A DNA stretch of 64,000 nucleotides from JAJDXW01 sp965202895 (GTDB taxonomy: Bacteria; Pseudomonadota; Gammaproteobacteria; HK1), in NCBI GenBank assembly GCA_965202895.1, contig OZ241901.1, forward strand, positions 5,084,001-5,148,000, read 5' to 3'. Below, in pieces: positions 39,945-49,443 of this stretch (position 1 is the stretch's first letter; the number at the start of each line of letters is the position of its first letter). Made by a program: the position numbers and the translations under genes. The notes under the pieces were generated by a model that was not told where the DNA came from, ran no database searches, and saw only the letters and a program-made list of their open reading frames with translations.

Positions 39945-42900
39945 TGCGCCGGGCGTGACGCTGGCGCTGTCCCCGGCGTCGGTCTCGGAGAACGGCGGCC
40001 TCTCGACGGTGACGGTGGCGGCGGTCTCCGGGGCGTACACGGTGGGCACGGACGCGACCATCACCATCGCGGCGGGGGAGACGACGGCCGCCTCCGATAC
40101 CGTGTTGGTGACGGCGGTGGACGACAGCATCCACCAGGGGAGCGCGGGGCGGAGCGCGACGGTGACGGCGGCACTCGCCAACGGTCAGGGCGCGGGGGCG
40201 GTGACCGGGGCGGCGCTGACCTTGACCGACGACGAGACGTTGCCGACGGTGGCGCTCGTGTTGTCGTCTTCGTCGATTTCGGAGACGGGCGGGGTCTCGA
40301 CGGTGACGGCGACCTTGTCGGGTGCGTCGAGCGAAGCGGTGACGGTGACGGTGGCTGCCGCGGCGGGGACCGGGGCGGTCGCGGGAGACTTCGCCCTGAG
40401 CACGGCCACGACCCTGACGATCGCGGCCGGGGCGACGACGAGCGCGGGCTTGGTGACGGTAACCGCGAACGGCAACGCGGTGGATTCGCCCAACAAGTCC
40501 GTGACCGTCTCCGGCACGTCGGCGGGGGGCAACAGCGCCGCGAATCCGTCCGCCGCGACCCTGACCCTGGCCGACGACGACACGGCGGGGGTCTCGGTGT
40601 CGCCGGCGACCTCGACGACGAGCCGGCTGCGGACCACGGAGTCGGGGGGGACGGCGACGTTCACGGTGGCGTTGGACAGCGAGCCCACGGGGGACGTGGC
40701 GCTCGACGTGGCGAGCTCGGACACGGACGAGGGCACGGTGATGCCGGCGACCCTGACCTTCACGTCGAGCGACTGGAGCACGGCGCAGACGGTGACCCTG
40801 ACCGGGGTGGACGATACCCCGCCCGCGGCCGACGGCAGCCAGGGCTACACCGTGACCCTGACCGTCAACCAGACGAACACCGCGGACGCGAACTACGACG
40901 CGCTCTCGGCGCTGACCGTGTACGCGCTCAACGCGGACAACGAGTTCGGGTTGGACGTGGGCTCGGTGACGGGTCAGGCGACGGAGGCGGGGGGGACGGC
41001 GGCCTTCACGGTGGCGCTGCTGACGCAGCCCTCGGCGGCGGTGACGGTGGCGGTCACGAGCCGGGACGAGGGCGGGCGGCGGGGCGCCGGCGGCCTCGAC
41101 GACCCTGACCTTCGCCGCGGCGGCCTGGAACACGGCGCAGACGGTGACGGTGACGGGGGTGCAGGACCCGGTCGACGACGGCACGGCGGCCTGGAACGTG
41201 CGTCTCGACCCGGCGAGCGGGGACGCCGACTACGACACTCTCGACAGCGAGGACGTGTCGGTGAGCACCACCGACGACGACGGCCCGCCGACGGTGACCC
41301 TGGCGCTGAACCCCGCGAGCATCGCGGAGAGCGGGGCGGGCAACGTGGCGACGGTGACGGTGCGGCTCTCGCACGCCTCGGGCGCGGCGACGACGGTGAC
41401 GGGCGCGGCGGGGACGGACGCCACCATCGTCATCGCGGCGGGGGCGACGCAGGCAGCCTCGGACACCGCGACCGTGGTGGCGGCGAACAACACGAGGGAC
41501 GAGCCGGACCGGACCGGCACGGTGACCGCGACGGTCGCCAACGCCCGTGCCACGGCCGATTCGACAACCATGACGGTGACGGGCGCGGCGCTGACGGTGC
41601 GCGACGACGACCCTGCGCCGACGGCGGCGCTGTCGCTGAGCCCGGCGTCGGTCTCGGAGAACGGCGGCCTCTCGACGGTGACGGCCACACTCTCGCACCC
41701 GTCGAGCGAGTCCTCGACGGTGACGGTGACGGCGGGTTCGGGGGCGTCGGGCCTCTACACGGTGGGCCTGGACGCGACCATCGTGATCGCGGCGGGGGCG
41801 CCGACAGCCGCCTCGGACACGGCGACGGCGACGGGCGGGCGCGGGGTGGCGGCGCCGTCCCCGGCGACCCTGGTCATCCGCGACGACGAGTACGGTCTGG
41901 ACGTGTCCGTGGCGGCCGGCCTGACGACGACGGAGGGCGGGGGGACGGCGCCGTTCACGGTGGCGTTGCGGACGCAGCCCTCGGCGGCGGTGACGGTGTC
42001 GGTGACGCGCTGGGATGCGGACGGTCTCCTGGAGGATGCGAGCGAGGGGCGGGTGGAGCCGTCGTCGCTGGTGTTCACCACGGGCAACTGGGAGACGGCG
42101 CAGACGGTGACGGCCGCGACGCTGACCATCGCGGACGACGACGAGAAGGGGTTGGCGTTCGCCGACGGGACGGGCCGGGCGTTCGCGCCGCCGTCGCCGC
42201 TCGCGGTGGCGGAGGGCGACCCCGCCGGGGCGCCCTACACGGTGACGCTGACGAGCCGGCCGGCAGGGACGGTGACGGTGGCGGTGGCGAGCGACAACGC
42301 GGAGGTGGAGGTCTCCCCTGCCCACCTCACCTTCGCCCCGTCGGACTGGAACGAGGCGCAGACGGTGACCGTGACCGCGCACGACGACGGGGACGACTAT
42401 GCCGATGCGGCGGTGCTCACGCACACGGCGTCGGGCGGCGGGTACGACGACGGGGACGCGGTGGTGGGGACGCTGGCCGTGGCGGTGGATTCGGAGCGCG
42501 GCACGAAGCTCGTGGTGGGTGGCGCGGGCGAGACGACCTACCGCATCGGGGGTCGGACGGTGACGGTGGTGGTGCGGTCCGGCGTGCCGGAGGGGATCGA
42601 GCTGGACTTGACGGACCTGCCCGATGCGTCGTCGCACGAGCGTCTGACGCTGGCCTTCGCGCCGGTGGAGGCGCCGGCGGCGAGCGATGCGTTCACCTAC
42701 GAGTCGGCGGGGCGCGCACGGTGGTGGACGTGGCGGTGACGGAGGGAGCGGTGCCGTCCGCGGGGCTGCGGCTGTGCCTGCCGGTGGAGGAGGCGGTGCG
42801 GGCCGCGGCGCGGGGCCGTGCGTTGCGGTTGCTGCACCATGTCGGCGGCGCCTGGACGGAGGTGGCCGGGTCGGCGGAGGGTGACGAGGGAACGAGGGTG

Positions 42901-44703
42901 TGCGCCAGCGGGGTGGCGGAGTTCTCGCCGTTCGCGGTGGGGTACGCGGACACGGCGCCGGAGTTCACGGGCGACTTCACCATGACGGAGATGGTGTTCA
43001 CGGTGGACGAGGCCATCGAGGTGGAGCCGCTGCCGGAGGCGGAGGGCGGGGACCGCACGCGCCACGAGCTGGGGCCGCGGCCGCTGGTCCTGCCGCCGGG
43101 CCTGGACTTCGACGACGGCGCGGGGGAGGACGAGTGCCCCGGCCAGCCGGCGTACACCCTCTGCGGCACGCCGACGGAGGCGTTCGCGAGGAAGGGCTAC
43201 ACCTGGACAGCGACGGACCTCGACGGGGAGAGCGACAAGCTGGAGCTCACCATCGAGGTGAAGGCGGCCGTCGGTCCGGCTCGCGCGCGCCTTGCGGCGA
43301 TCAACGAATCGATCCTGCCGGAGCTGTCGCGGGCGTCGTGGGACAGCGCGATGGCGGCGGTGTCGCGGCGGCTGGGGTCCGCGGCGGGGGGCGGGAGCGG
43401 GGTCGGCTCGGAGGCGTCCGGCGAGGGGCTGTCCGGGGCGCTGGCGGGGTTCTTGCAGTCGAACGGGCCGGCGCTGGAAGAGGGCGGCGTGTCGTGGAAG
43501 GAGCTGTGGAGCGGGCAGTCGTTCGAGACCGGCCTCGGCGGCGGGGGTGAAGGCGGGGGGCTGGGCGGGGGCCGGCCCGCCACCGTCTGGGGGGCGGGGG
43601 AGCGGCGGACCCTGTCGCGGGACACGCCCACCCTGGCGTGGTCGGGGGAGCTGTTCGCGGCCCATCTGGGGGCGGACGTGGGGCTCGGCTCCGGGCTCAC
43701 CGGCGGGGCCGGGGTGTCGTGGTTCGAGAGCGGGATGGACTATACGGACCGCAGCGGGGACGACGGGCCGGTCGAGGGGGTGCACCGGAGCTGGATGGCG
43801 AGCGTGCAGCCTTACCTGGGATGGTCGTCGGGGTCCGGCTCGCGGCTGTGGGGGGCGTTGGGCTACGGTGCGGGGGAGGTCGAGATCGTCGACGAGGCGC
43901 TGGTGGAGCGCTTCGGTCGTCAGGAGAGCGACAGCGGGCTGCGGGCGGTGGCGGCGGGGGGTGCGTTGCGCCTGTCGCCGGCCGGGGGAGCGCTGCGGCT
44001 GGACCTGAAGGGCGAGGGGCAGGCGACGCGCTACGAGGTGGACGAGAACGGGGACCTGATCGAGGGGCTGTCGGTACGCACGAAGCGGCTGCGGGTCTCG
44101 GCGGAGGGTACGCGGGAGTACGTGCTGTCCGGTGGCAGGCGCCTCGCGCCGTCGGCGGAGCTGGGGGTTCGCTGGGACGGCGGGGACGGGGCGACGGGCG
44201 CGGGGGTGGAGGTCGGCGGCGGGGTGTCGTGGAGCGATGCGGGCGGTCGTCTGACCCTGGAGGCGCGGGGCCGGGCGCTGGCGGCGCACCGGAGCGATCT
44301 GGACGAGTGGGGGATCACGGGCGGGATGAAGCTCTCGCCTCGCGCGAACGGTCGGGGCCTGTCGCTCAGCGTGGCGCCGGTGTGGGGGTCTGCGGGGAGC
44401 GGTACGGCGCGGCTGTGGGAGGAAGGGGTGGCCGGGAGTCGGTCGCCGTCCGGCGGGCGCCCGGGCGGCGCGGGGCTGGATGCGGAGCTGGGCTACGGAG
44501 CGAGTGCGTTCGGGGGCTTCGGGGTGGGGACGCCCTACCTCCGCTACGGGCAGGCGCCGGAGGGGGAGCGCCGCTACGGGCTGGGGTGGCGTCTGGCCCG
44601 CCCGGCGGGCGGGTTCGAGCTGGACCTCGAAGGCTGGCGCCGCGAGCGTGAGACGGACCGGCCCGACCACGGGGTGGCCGTCACCCTCGGCGTGCGGTGG
44701 TGA
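39945..44703 (+). pseudogene. Calx-beta-type repeat surface protein with C-terminal autotransporter barrel; 5' truncated and twice frameshifted
   Basis: Begins inside a repeat directly at the insertion sequence, so the signal peptide and start are lost. Repeats of about 110-130 residues recur with LSPASVSENGGLSTVT, then TDATI-I-IAAG and TLT-DDD motifs, typical of Calx-beta-like extracellular domains. The frame shifts once in a G-rich stretch at about 41068-41090 and shifts back in GGCGGGGCGCGC near 42705. Between these the correct frame reads NTAQTVTVTGVQDPVDDG and continues through two more repeats. A long open frame also runs through the shifted part but encodes Gly/Arg/Asp-rich nonsense. 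From about 43260 a passenger-to-barrel transition follows, and the last 300 residues, to GVAVTLGVRW, look like an outer-membrane autotransporter barrel with a terminal aromatic residue. Confidence 0.78.
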
Positions 44704-44715
44704 AGCCTGTTCCAA

Positions 44716-45100
44716 TACGAAGCCGTCCCCCCCCGGTTCCACTCGAGGCATGTGCGCGGAGGGGTTTTCGCCGGGCGCGCCTCTCGCGAACGCTCTCGGG
44801 CACGGCGTCCTGGGAACGCTTGTGTCCCGCCCGCATTGATCGGCGGCGGCCTCGCCGTCCCATTTGCGGGCGGGACGCCCGCGTTCCCAGGACGCCGTGC
44901 CCGCGCATGTGGCTCCGTGGGGTGAAATCCACCGAAGTGCCCCTCGAACCGACTCCAAACCACGGAAGAACGCCGTCTGCGTGGGGGTAAAAGATATCTC
45001 GCCCCCTCTCTACACCCTCTATATCAAGAGGTTACGAACAGCGCCCGGGGCTCTACTCGACCTGTGCCGGTACGAAGCCGTCCCCCCCGGTTCCACTCGA
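44716..45100. repeat. Pair of 30-base direct repeats
   Basis: TACGAAGCCGTCCCCCC and GGTTCCACTCGA occur together at 44716-44747 and again at 45071-45100, differing by one C in the run. They bracket the fold-back element and the otherwise empty 44903-45070. Confidence 0.7.
44798..44902. repeat. Long nested inverted repeat (fold-back or REP/MITE-like element)
   Basis: Outer arms of 22 bases (44798-44819 and 44881-44902, beginning GGGCACGGCGTCC) are perfectly complementary. Five unpaired bases on each side separate them from inner arms of 11 bases (TCCCGCCCGCA at 44825-44835, TGCGGGCGGGA at 44865-44875), around a 29-base loop. It lies 95 bases after the autotransporter stop, so could also act as a terminator. 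Confidence 0.75.
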
Positions 45101-45105
45101 CGCCG

Positions 45106-45170
45106 TGCCGGTTCGAGCGGCGCGCCGAGCGCCAGTGGGCGATTGCGATCCACCAGGAAATGGTGGCAAC
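45106..45170 (+). mobile_element. Scrap of an IS1380-family transposase gene
   Basis: Translates as CRFERRAERQWAIAIHQEM, nearly identical to CRFERRAEHQWAVAIHQEL in the copies at 35.9 and 62.5 kb. Only about 20 codons survive. The rest of 45171-45479 holds no gene; TAGAAT at 45351-45356 is a possible -10 for the dioxygenase gene. Confidence 0.65.
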
Positions 45171-45479
45171 CATGCCAGTCCGTGCTCAGGCGAGAACGTC
45201 CGGCACCACGACCACGAGAACGCGGGGTCTCGCCCGCAGTGGACCGCAGGCCCGCGACCATCCATGCGGGGGAGACACGAGCGTTCCCGGAGATTCGGCG
45301 GCCTCCGATCCGGCCTCCGGTCCCGCTCGCGGTCCGAGGCGAAGCCTCGCTAGAATGTCCCTCGGCGTCCAGGGTTTCCCGCGGGCGCCACCGCTGGAGG
45401 GAGCGCGGTCAGGTGCGCCGCGCCGCCGCCGGCCGGAACCCGCACGCCCGCCGGAACGAACGGGCAGGAGGAACGGAAC

Positions 45480-46349
45480 ATGCTCTCGATTGGTCCCCTC
45501 GAAGGCGCGAGCTTCGGCGTCGAGGCGGTCGGGGTCGACATCGCCCAGGGTCTCGAGGACGGGGTGCTGAGAGCCCTCGCCGACGCCGTGCACGAACACC
45601 GGCTGCTCGTCGTCCGCGGCCAGCGCATGACCGAGGACCAGTACCTCGAGTTCGGGCGCTGGTGGGGCGAGCCCATTCCGCACGTGCTCGACCATCTGCG
45701 GATGCCGGGCTACCCGGAAATGATGGCGATCGGCAACTACGGCGGTGAATGGAAGGACAACGAGGCGGTCCGCAACGGCGCCGCGTTCTGGCACACCGAC
45801 CAGTCCTACGAGGCGGTCCCGTCGAGCGCGACGATGCTCTTCTCGATCAAGTCCCCCGAATCCGGCGGCGAGACCCAGCTCGCGGACCTGAAGAGCGCGT
45901 ACGACGCGCTTCCGGAGGACATGAAGCAGCGTCTCGAAGGGCGCTACGCCTGGCACCTCTACGGTGCGGGCAGCGGCGACGGGGACGAGGCGGTCGCGAA
46001 CCCCCTCATCACCAGCGAGCAGGTGGAGCGGGTTCCGGCCGTCCGGCACCTGATCGTCCGGCCCCACGACATCACCGGCCGCAGGACCCTCTACGGGGTG
46101 GCCGGCACACCCTACGCGATCGACGGGATGGAGGCGGAAGAGGGCGCGGCGATCCTCGGGGAGCTCAAGCGGCACGCGCTCCAGGAACGGTTCATCTACC
46201 GCCACAGGTACCGGGTCGGGGACGTCGCGATCTACGACACCACCCAGACCCTGCACTCGGGAACCCCGATCGAGCCCGCGAGGGACGAGCGCAACACCCG
46301 GCTGCTGTGGCGCATCAGCGTGCGCGGAACCCCCCGCGCCTGGCACTGA
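45480..46349 (+). CDS. TauD/TfdA-family Fe(II)/2-oxoglutarate dioxygenase
   Basis: Predicted 289-residue cytosolic oxygenase; such enzymes hydroxylate taurine, alkyl sulfates, chlorophenoxyacetates and other small acids, consuming O2 and 2-oxoglutarate. Iron ligands are visible: AAFWHTDQSYE gives the His-X-Asp pair and DTTQTLHSGTP the distal histidine. NTRLLWRISVRG carries the arginine that binds 2-oxoglutarate. The N-terminus FGVEAVGVDIAQGLED is normal for the family. AGGAGG lies eight bases before the ATG. Length is typical. The gene stands alone, with a hairpin some 170 bases downstream, and the substrate cannot be predicted. Confidence 0.9.
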   Translation: MLSIGPLEGASFGVEAVGVDIAQGLEDGVLRALADAVHEHRLLVVRGQRMTEDQYLEFGRWWGEPIPHVLDHLRMPGYPEMMAIGNYGGEWKDNEAVRNGAAFWHTDQSYEAVPSSATMLFSIKSPESGGETQLADLKSAYDALPEDMKQRLEGRYAWHLYGAGSGDGDEAVANPLITSEQVERVPAVRHLIVRPHDITGRRTLYGVAGTPYAIDGMEAEEGAAILGELKRHALQERFIYRHRYRVGDVAIYDTTQTLHSGTPIEPARDERNTRLLWRISVRGTPRAWH

Positions 46350-46522
46350 CCGCCCGCCGGCCCCGACGGTTCCCGGCACTCGTATTCGGCAGGCTGTGCA
46401 AGAACAAAAGTAATGCGAAACCGGACTATCCCGGACGAAACACCGAAAAATAAAGAGTTGCGACCCCCCCGAACCGACGGCCTGATCGGGGGCTTCGATC
46501 GGAAAATAATGCGAAATTTCGG

Positions 46523-46563
46523 CGAAAATGGCCCGGAAAACGAGATTTTCCGGACCATTTTCG
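46523..46563. terminator. Hairpin between convergent genes, probable bidirectional terminator
   Basis: Arms of 18 bases (46523-46540 beginning CGAAAATGG, and 46546-46563 ending CCATTTTCG) match at 17 positions around the loop CGAGA. The mismatch becomes a G-U pair in the minus-strand RNA. The dioxygenase gene ends at 46349 on + and the next gene ends at 46639 on -. The surrounding 46400-46560 is notably A/T-rich for this window. Confidence 0.5.
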
Positions 46564-46638
46564 GGGATCGTTTTGCGGCGCCGCGGCGCTCGGAGGGCGG
46601 CGAGCGGTTCGTCTATCGCCGGCGGTCAGCCGGCCGGG

Positions 46639-46983
46639 CTAGAAGATGACGTCGGGGTGCCACTTGGCCGGCGCCGTGGCCGGCCGGGGCTTGGTATTGC
46701 GGAACACCACGGGGAGGGTCGAGCGCAGCGGCTCCTCCACCACCGGCCAGTACGCGGAGTAGAGCAGCCACCAGAAGTCAGCCGGGTCGTGGGCGGGATC
46801 GAGCAGGAAGAGCACCCGCCCCTCGGAGCTGAAGTCCACCGGGGTCGGGGAGGCCAGCATCCGCTGCATCCATGGCACGTCGAAGTGCTCCCCGGTCACG
46901 GTCCCGGCCTCATCGTCCCAGACGATGCTCCTGGGCTCACGGCCCCGCATCCGGTCTGGCAGCATGATGGTGTGCACAGCCAT
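46639..46983 (-). CDS. Hypothetical protein, phage-associated by context
   Basis: Predicted soluble protein of 114 residues that I do not recognise. It starts MAVHTIMLPDRMRG and has an aromatic-rich stretch, DPADFWWLLYSAYWPVVEE, near the middle. Its ATG immediately follows the stop codon of the upstream fragment with no gap, so the two were an operon. That upstream fragment resembles the end of a phage head protein, which suggests a prophage scrap. Codon use is normal for the window. Only existence of the gene is claimed. Confidence 0.5.
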   Translation of the reverse strand: MAVHTIMLPDRMRGREPRSIVWDDEAGTVTGEHFDVPWMQRMLASPTPVDFSSEGRVLFLLDPAHDPADFWWLLYSAYWPVVEEPLRSTLPVVFRNTKPRPATAPAKWHPDVIF

Positions 46984-47233
46984 TCAGGGGTTGTAGTGGA
47001 AGAGCATCCCCAGAAGCAAGTCCAGCATCTCGGGGTCGTCGCGGGCCATCTCCCCCAGGTACTCCTGGCCGGACAGCGGATAGAAGAGCATCTGGTAGCC
47101 GCGGGTGATGACCTCCAGCGCCGGGGCCTCGAGCCCCTCGTACTCCCGACTCGCATAGGCGTCGACGTACTGATCCCGCCGCCCCCGGTCCTCCGGTCGG
47201 TAGGGACAGGCAGCCCGGCCAGGGGCGGGCGCC
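46984..47233 (-). pseudogene. C-terminal fragment resembling a phage minor head protein
   Basis: About 65 codons are recognisable: YVDAYASREYEGLEAPAL, then EVITRGYQMLFYPLSG and DDPEMLDLLLGMLFHYNP. This pattern, a Tyr-rich segment, a G-MQ/E-LF motif and DPE--D-LLG-L, resembles the tail of phage minor head or structural proteins in my memory. There is no start and nothing recognisable upstream, where an unrelated small frame and metF lie. Interpreted as the last piece of a prophage gene. The identification is tentative. Confidence 0.35.
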
Positions 47234-47247
47234 GGTGGCCACGGGTC

Positions 47248-47391
47248 ATGTTGCGCTTCAAGGTGGTATGGACCGCGGCCGGCGTGATCCTCGCGTTCGG
47301 CGTCATCGCTTCGATCCTGTTCGGCTTCACGGACCTCGTTACCGGGATGGCCCCGGTCGAGATCACGATTCAGAGGCTGCCCGTCCCGTAG
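47248..47391 (+). CDS. Possible small membrane protein (47 residues)
   Basis: ATG 47248 opens a short frame: a basic start MLRFKVVW, then one hydrophobic helix (AAGVILAFGVIASILFGF) and a short tail. The ribosome site is weak and there is no family. It is divergent from the phage-like fragment. It could be real or chance. The following 140 bases up to the metF stop hold nothing. Confidence 0.3.
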   Translation: MLRFKVVWTAAGVILAFGVIASILFGFTDLVTGMAPVEITIQRLPVP

Positions 47392-47531
47392 CGGCCGAGT
47401 GCACCCCGGACGGCAGGACGCCATTCCGGGCGCTCGACTCCCGGTGCACGAGCTGCCGCCCGCGGCGGTCGGCGGCGACGCAGCCCATCCGGCCGAGGGC
47501 GCGCTGAAGTACCGGGTCCTGGAACCTTGGC

Positions 47532-48470
47532 TCAGCCGCCGGGGCCGGTCGTCGAGGCGCGCAACCCCAGCATGTGGCAGATGGCGAAGGTGAGGTCGGC
47601 GCGGTTGAGGGTGTAGAAGTGGAAGTCGGAGACGCCTTCGGCGGCGAGGATCCGGCACTGCTCCCCGGCGACCATCGCCGCGACCAGCTTGCGGGCTTCC
47701 GGATCGTCCTCCAGGGTCTCGAACAGCCGGGACAGCCAAGCGGGCACGGCGGCCCCGCACATGCGCGCGAAGCGGGCGACCTGCCCGTAGTTGGACACCG
47801 GCAGGATACCCGGGATCAGGGGGGCTTCGATCCCGGCCCGGCGGACCCGGTCCCGGAAGCCGAGAAACCGCTCGGGGTCGAAGAAGAACTGGGTGATGGC
47901 CCGGTTCGCGCCCGCGTCCAGCTTGCGCTTGAGGTTGTCGAGGTCGAAGCGCGGGCTCGGGGCCTCGGGATGGGTCTCGGGGTAGGCGGCGACCGAGACG
48001 TCGAAGTCCGCGATCCGGCGAAGCCCGGCCACGAGGTCGGCCGCGTGGGCGTATCCCCCCGGATGCGGCGCGTAGCTCGTCTCGGATTCGGGGGGGTCGC
48101 CGCGCAGGGCCACGATGTGGCGGACCCCCGCCGCGTGGTAGGAGCGCGCCACCTCGTCCACCTCCTCGCGCGAGGCGCCGACGCAGGTGAGGTGGGCGGC
48201 CGGGGTGAGCGAGGTCTCTTCGAGGATCCGGCGCACCGTCGCGTGGGTGCGGTGACGGGTGCCGCCGCCCGCGCCGTAGGTGACGGATACGAACCGCGGA
48301 TCGAGCGGGGCGAGGCGGAGGATGGACCGCCACAGGGTCTTCTCCATCGCCTCCGTCCGGGGAGGAAAGAACTCGAACGACACCCCGATGCCGTCCATCC
48401 CCGAGAAACGGAGCGCGAGGGCGCTCGGCCGCTCCGGGACGGCGGCGGGCTCGCGCTCGCGCTCGGTCAT
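47532..48470 (-). CDS. metF: Methylenetetrahydrofolate reductase
   Basis: Predicted 312-residue FAD enzyme that reduces 5,10-methylenetetrahydrofolate to 5-methyltetrahydrofolate for methionine synthesis. The TIM-barrel signature is clear: GVSFEFFPPRTEAMEKTLW with the catalytic glutamate, FVSVTYGAGGGTR, AHLTCVGASREEVDEVA, IVALRGDPP, and later ITQFFFDPERFLGFRDRVR and PLIPGILPVSNYGQ. Length fits bacterial MetF. The start at 48470 is chosen because GGGAGAGG lies upstream and relatives begin nearby. No SAM or SAH riboswitch was recognised in the short upstream region. It is divergent from the EthD-domain gene, with about 200 bases between starts that must hold both promoters. Confidence 0.93.
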   Translation of the reverse strand: MTEREREPAAVPERPSALALRFSGMDGIGVSFEFFPPRTEAMEKTLWRSILRLAPLDPRFVSVTYGAGGGTRHRTHATVRRILEETSLTPAAHLTCVGASREEVDEVARSYHAAGVRHIVALRGDPPESETSYAPHPGGYAHAADLVAGLRRIADFDVSVAAYPETHPEAPSPRFDLDNLKRKLDAGANRAITQFFFDPERFLGFRDRVRRAGIEAPLIPGILPVSNYGQVARFARMCGAAVPAWLSRLFETLEDDPEARKLVAAMVAGEQCRILAAEGVSDFHFYTLNRADLTFAICHMLGLRASTTGPGG

Positions 48471-48678
48471 TTCGTTCGTCGTGGACCTCTCCCGCTTCCT
48501 GACGGGGCCGTGATACGCCGGGCAGGGAAGATCATCGCACGGTTGCCCTATCATGCGGGTGCGAGTGCGGGGGCGGGTCACCCGAGCGGGCGCGTGCCCG
48601 GAACGCCGGCCGGGGGCGCGGCGGACACGGTGGACGCGGCAGGTACGGGCGGACCGGAACCGGGGGAGGAGGAGAGCG

Positions 48679-49350
48679 ATGGTCAAGCTGGTCGTCTACT
48701 TCAAGCGCCGGGCCGGCATGGAGGTCGAGCCCTTCCAGGAATACTGGCGGACCCGCCACGCGGAGGTGGTCTCCGGGCTTCCCGGGATCCGGCGCTACGT
48801 GCAGTCCCACACCCTCCTCGCGGGCTATCGCAAGGGGGCGCCCGCCTTCGACGGGGTCGCGGAGGTCTGGTTCGACGACGTGGGCGCGATCCGGGCGCTC
48901 GACGGTACGGACGCGCTCCGGGCGGTGCAGGAGGACGAGGCCCGGTTCATCGACCGCTCCACGATGCGGACCCTCGTGACCGACGAGCACCTGATCAAGG
49001 ACGGCGACCCGCCGGACGGAGGGGTCAAGAACATCGAGTTCGTGCACCGGCGGCCGGACCTCGGGGTCGAGGGGTTCCAGCGCTACTGGCGCGAGGTGCA
49101 CGGCCCGCTCGCGAGCGGGATCCCGGTCATCGTGCGCTACGTGCAGAGCCACTGCCGCCGGGGTGGCTATGCGAACGGTCGCCAGCCCCCCTGCGACGGG
49201 GTCGCGCTCACCTGGTTCGCGAGCACGGAGGCGATGCGCGAGTCGGCGCGGACCGACGCCTATGCCCGAACCCGCGCCGACGAGGCCAACTTCATCGCAC
49301 CGGGGGAGCTCCCCTTCATCATCACCCGGGAGCACGTCGTCATCGCCTGA
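48679..49350 (+). CDS. EthD-domain protein (two EthD repeats)
   Basis: Predicted 223-residue cytosolic protein with two dimeric alpha/beta-barrel (EthD-like) domains. Repeat 1: MVKLVVYFKRRAGMEVEPFQ, then EYWRTRHAEVVSGLPGIRRY. Repeat 2: NIEFVHRRPDLGVEGFQRYW then REVHGPLASGIPVIVRYVQSH. EthD proteins accompany ether- and steroid-degrading monooxygenases or serve as small-molecule-binding proteins; no monooxygenase lies next to this one. GGAGGAGAG precedes the ATG. Function beyond the fold is unknown. Confidence 0.8.
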   Translation: MVKLVVYFKRRAGMEVEPFQEYWRTRHAEVVSGLPGIRRYVQSHTLLAGYRKGAPAFDGVAEVWFDDVGAIRALDGTDALRAVQEDEARFIDRSTMRTLVTDEHLIKDGDPPDGGVKNIEFVHRRPDLGVEGFQRYWREVHGPLASGIPVIVRYVQSHCRRGGYANGRQPPCDGVALTWFASTEAMRESARTDAYARTRADEANFIAPGELPFIITREHVVIA

Positions 49351-49443
49351 GCGCGCGCCGCGCCGCGCCGCACGGCCCCGCCGCGCCCGGCGGGCGGCCC
49401 GGGCAGGCAGCGCGCGGGAGCGGGCGCCGGCCCCTCCGGCCGC

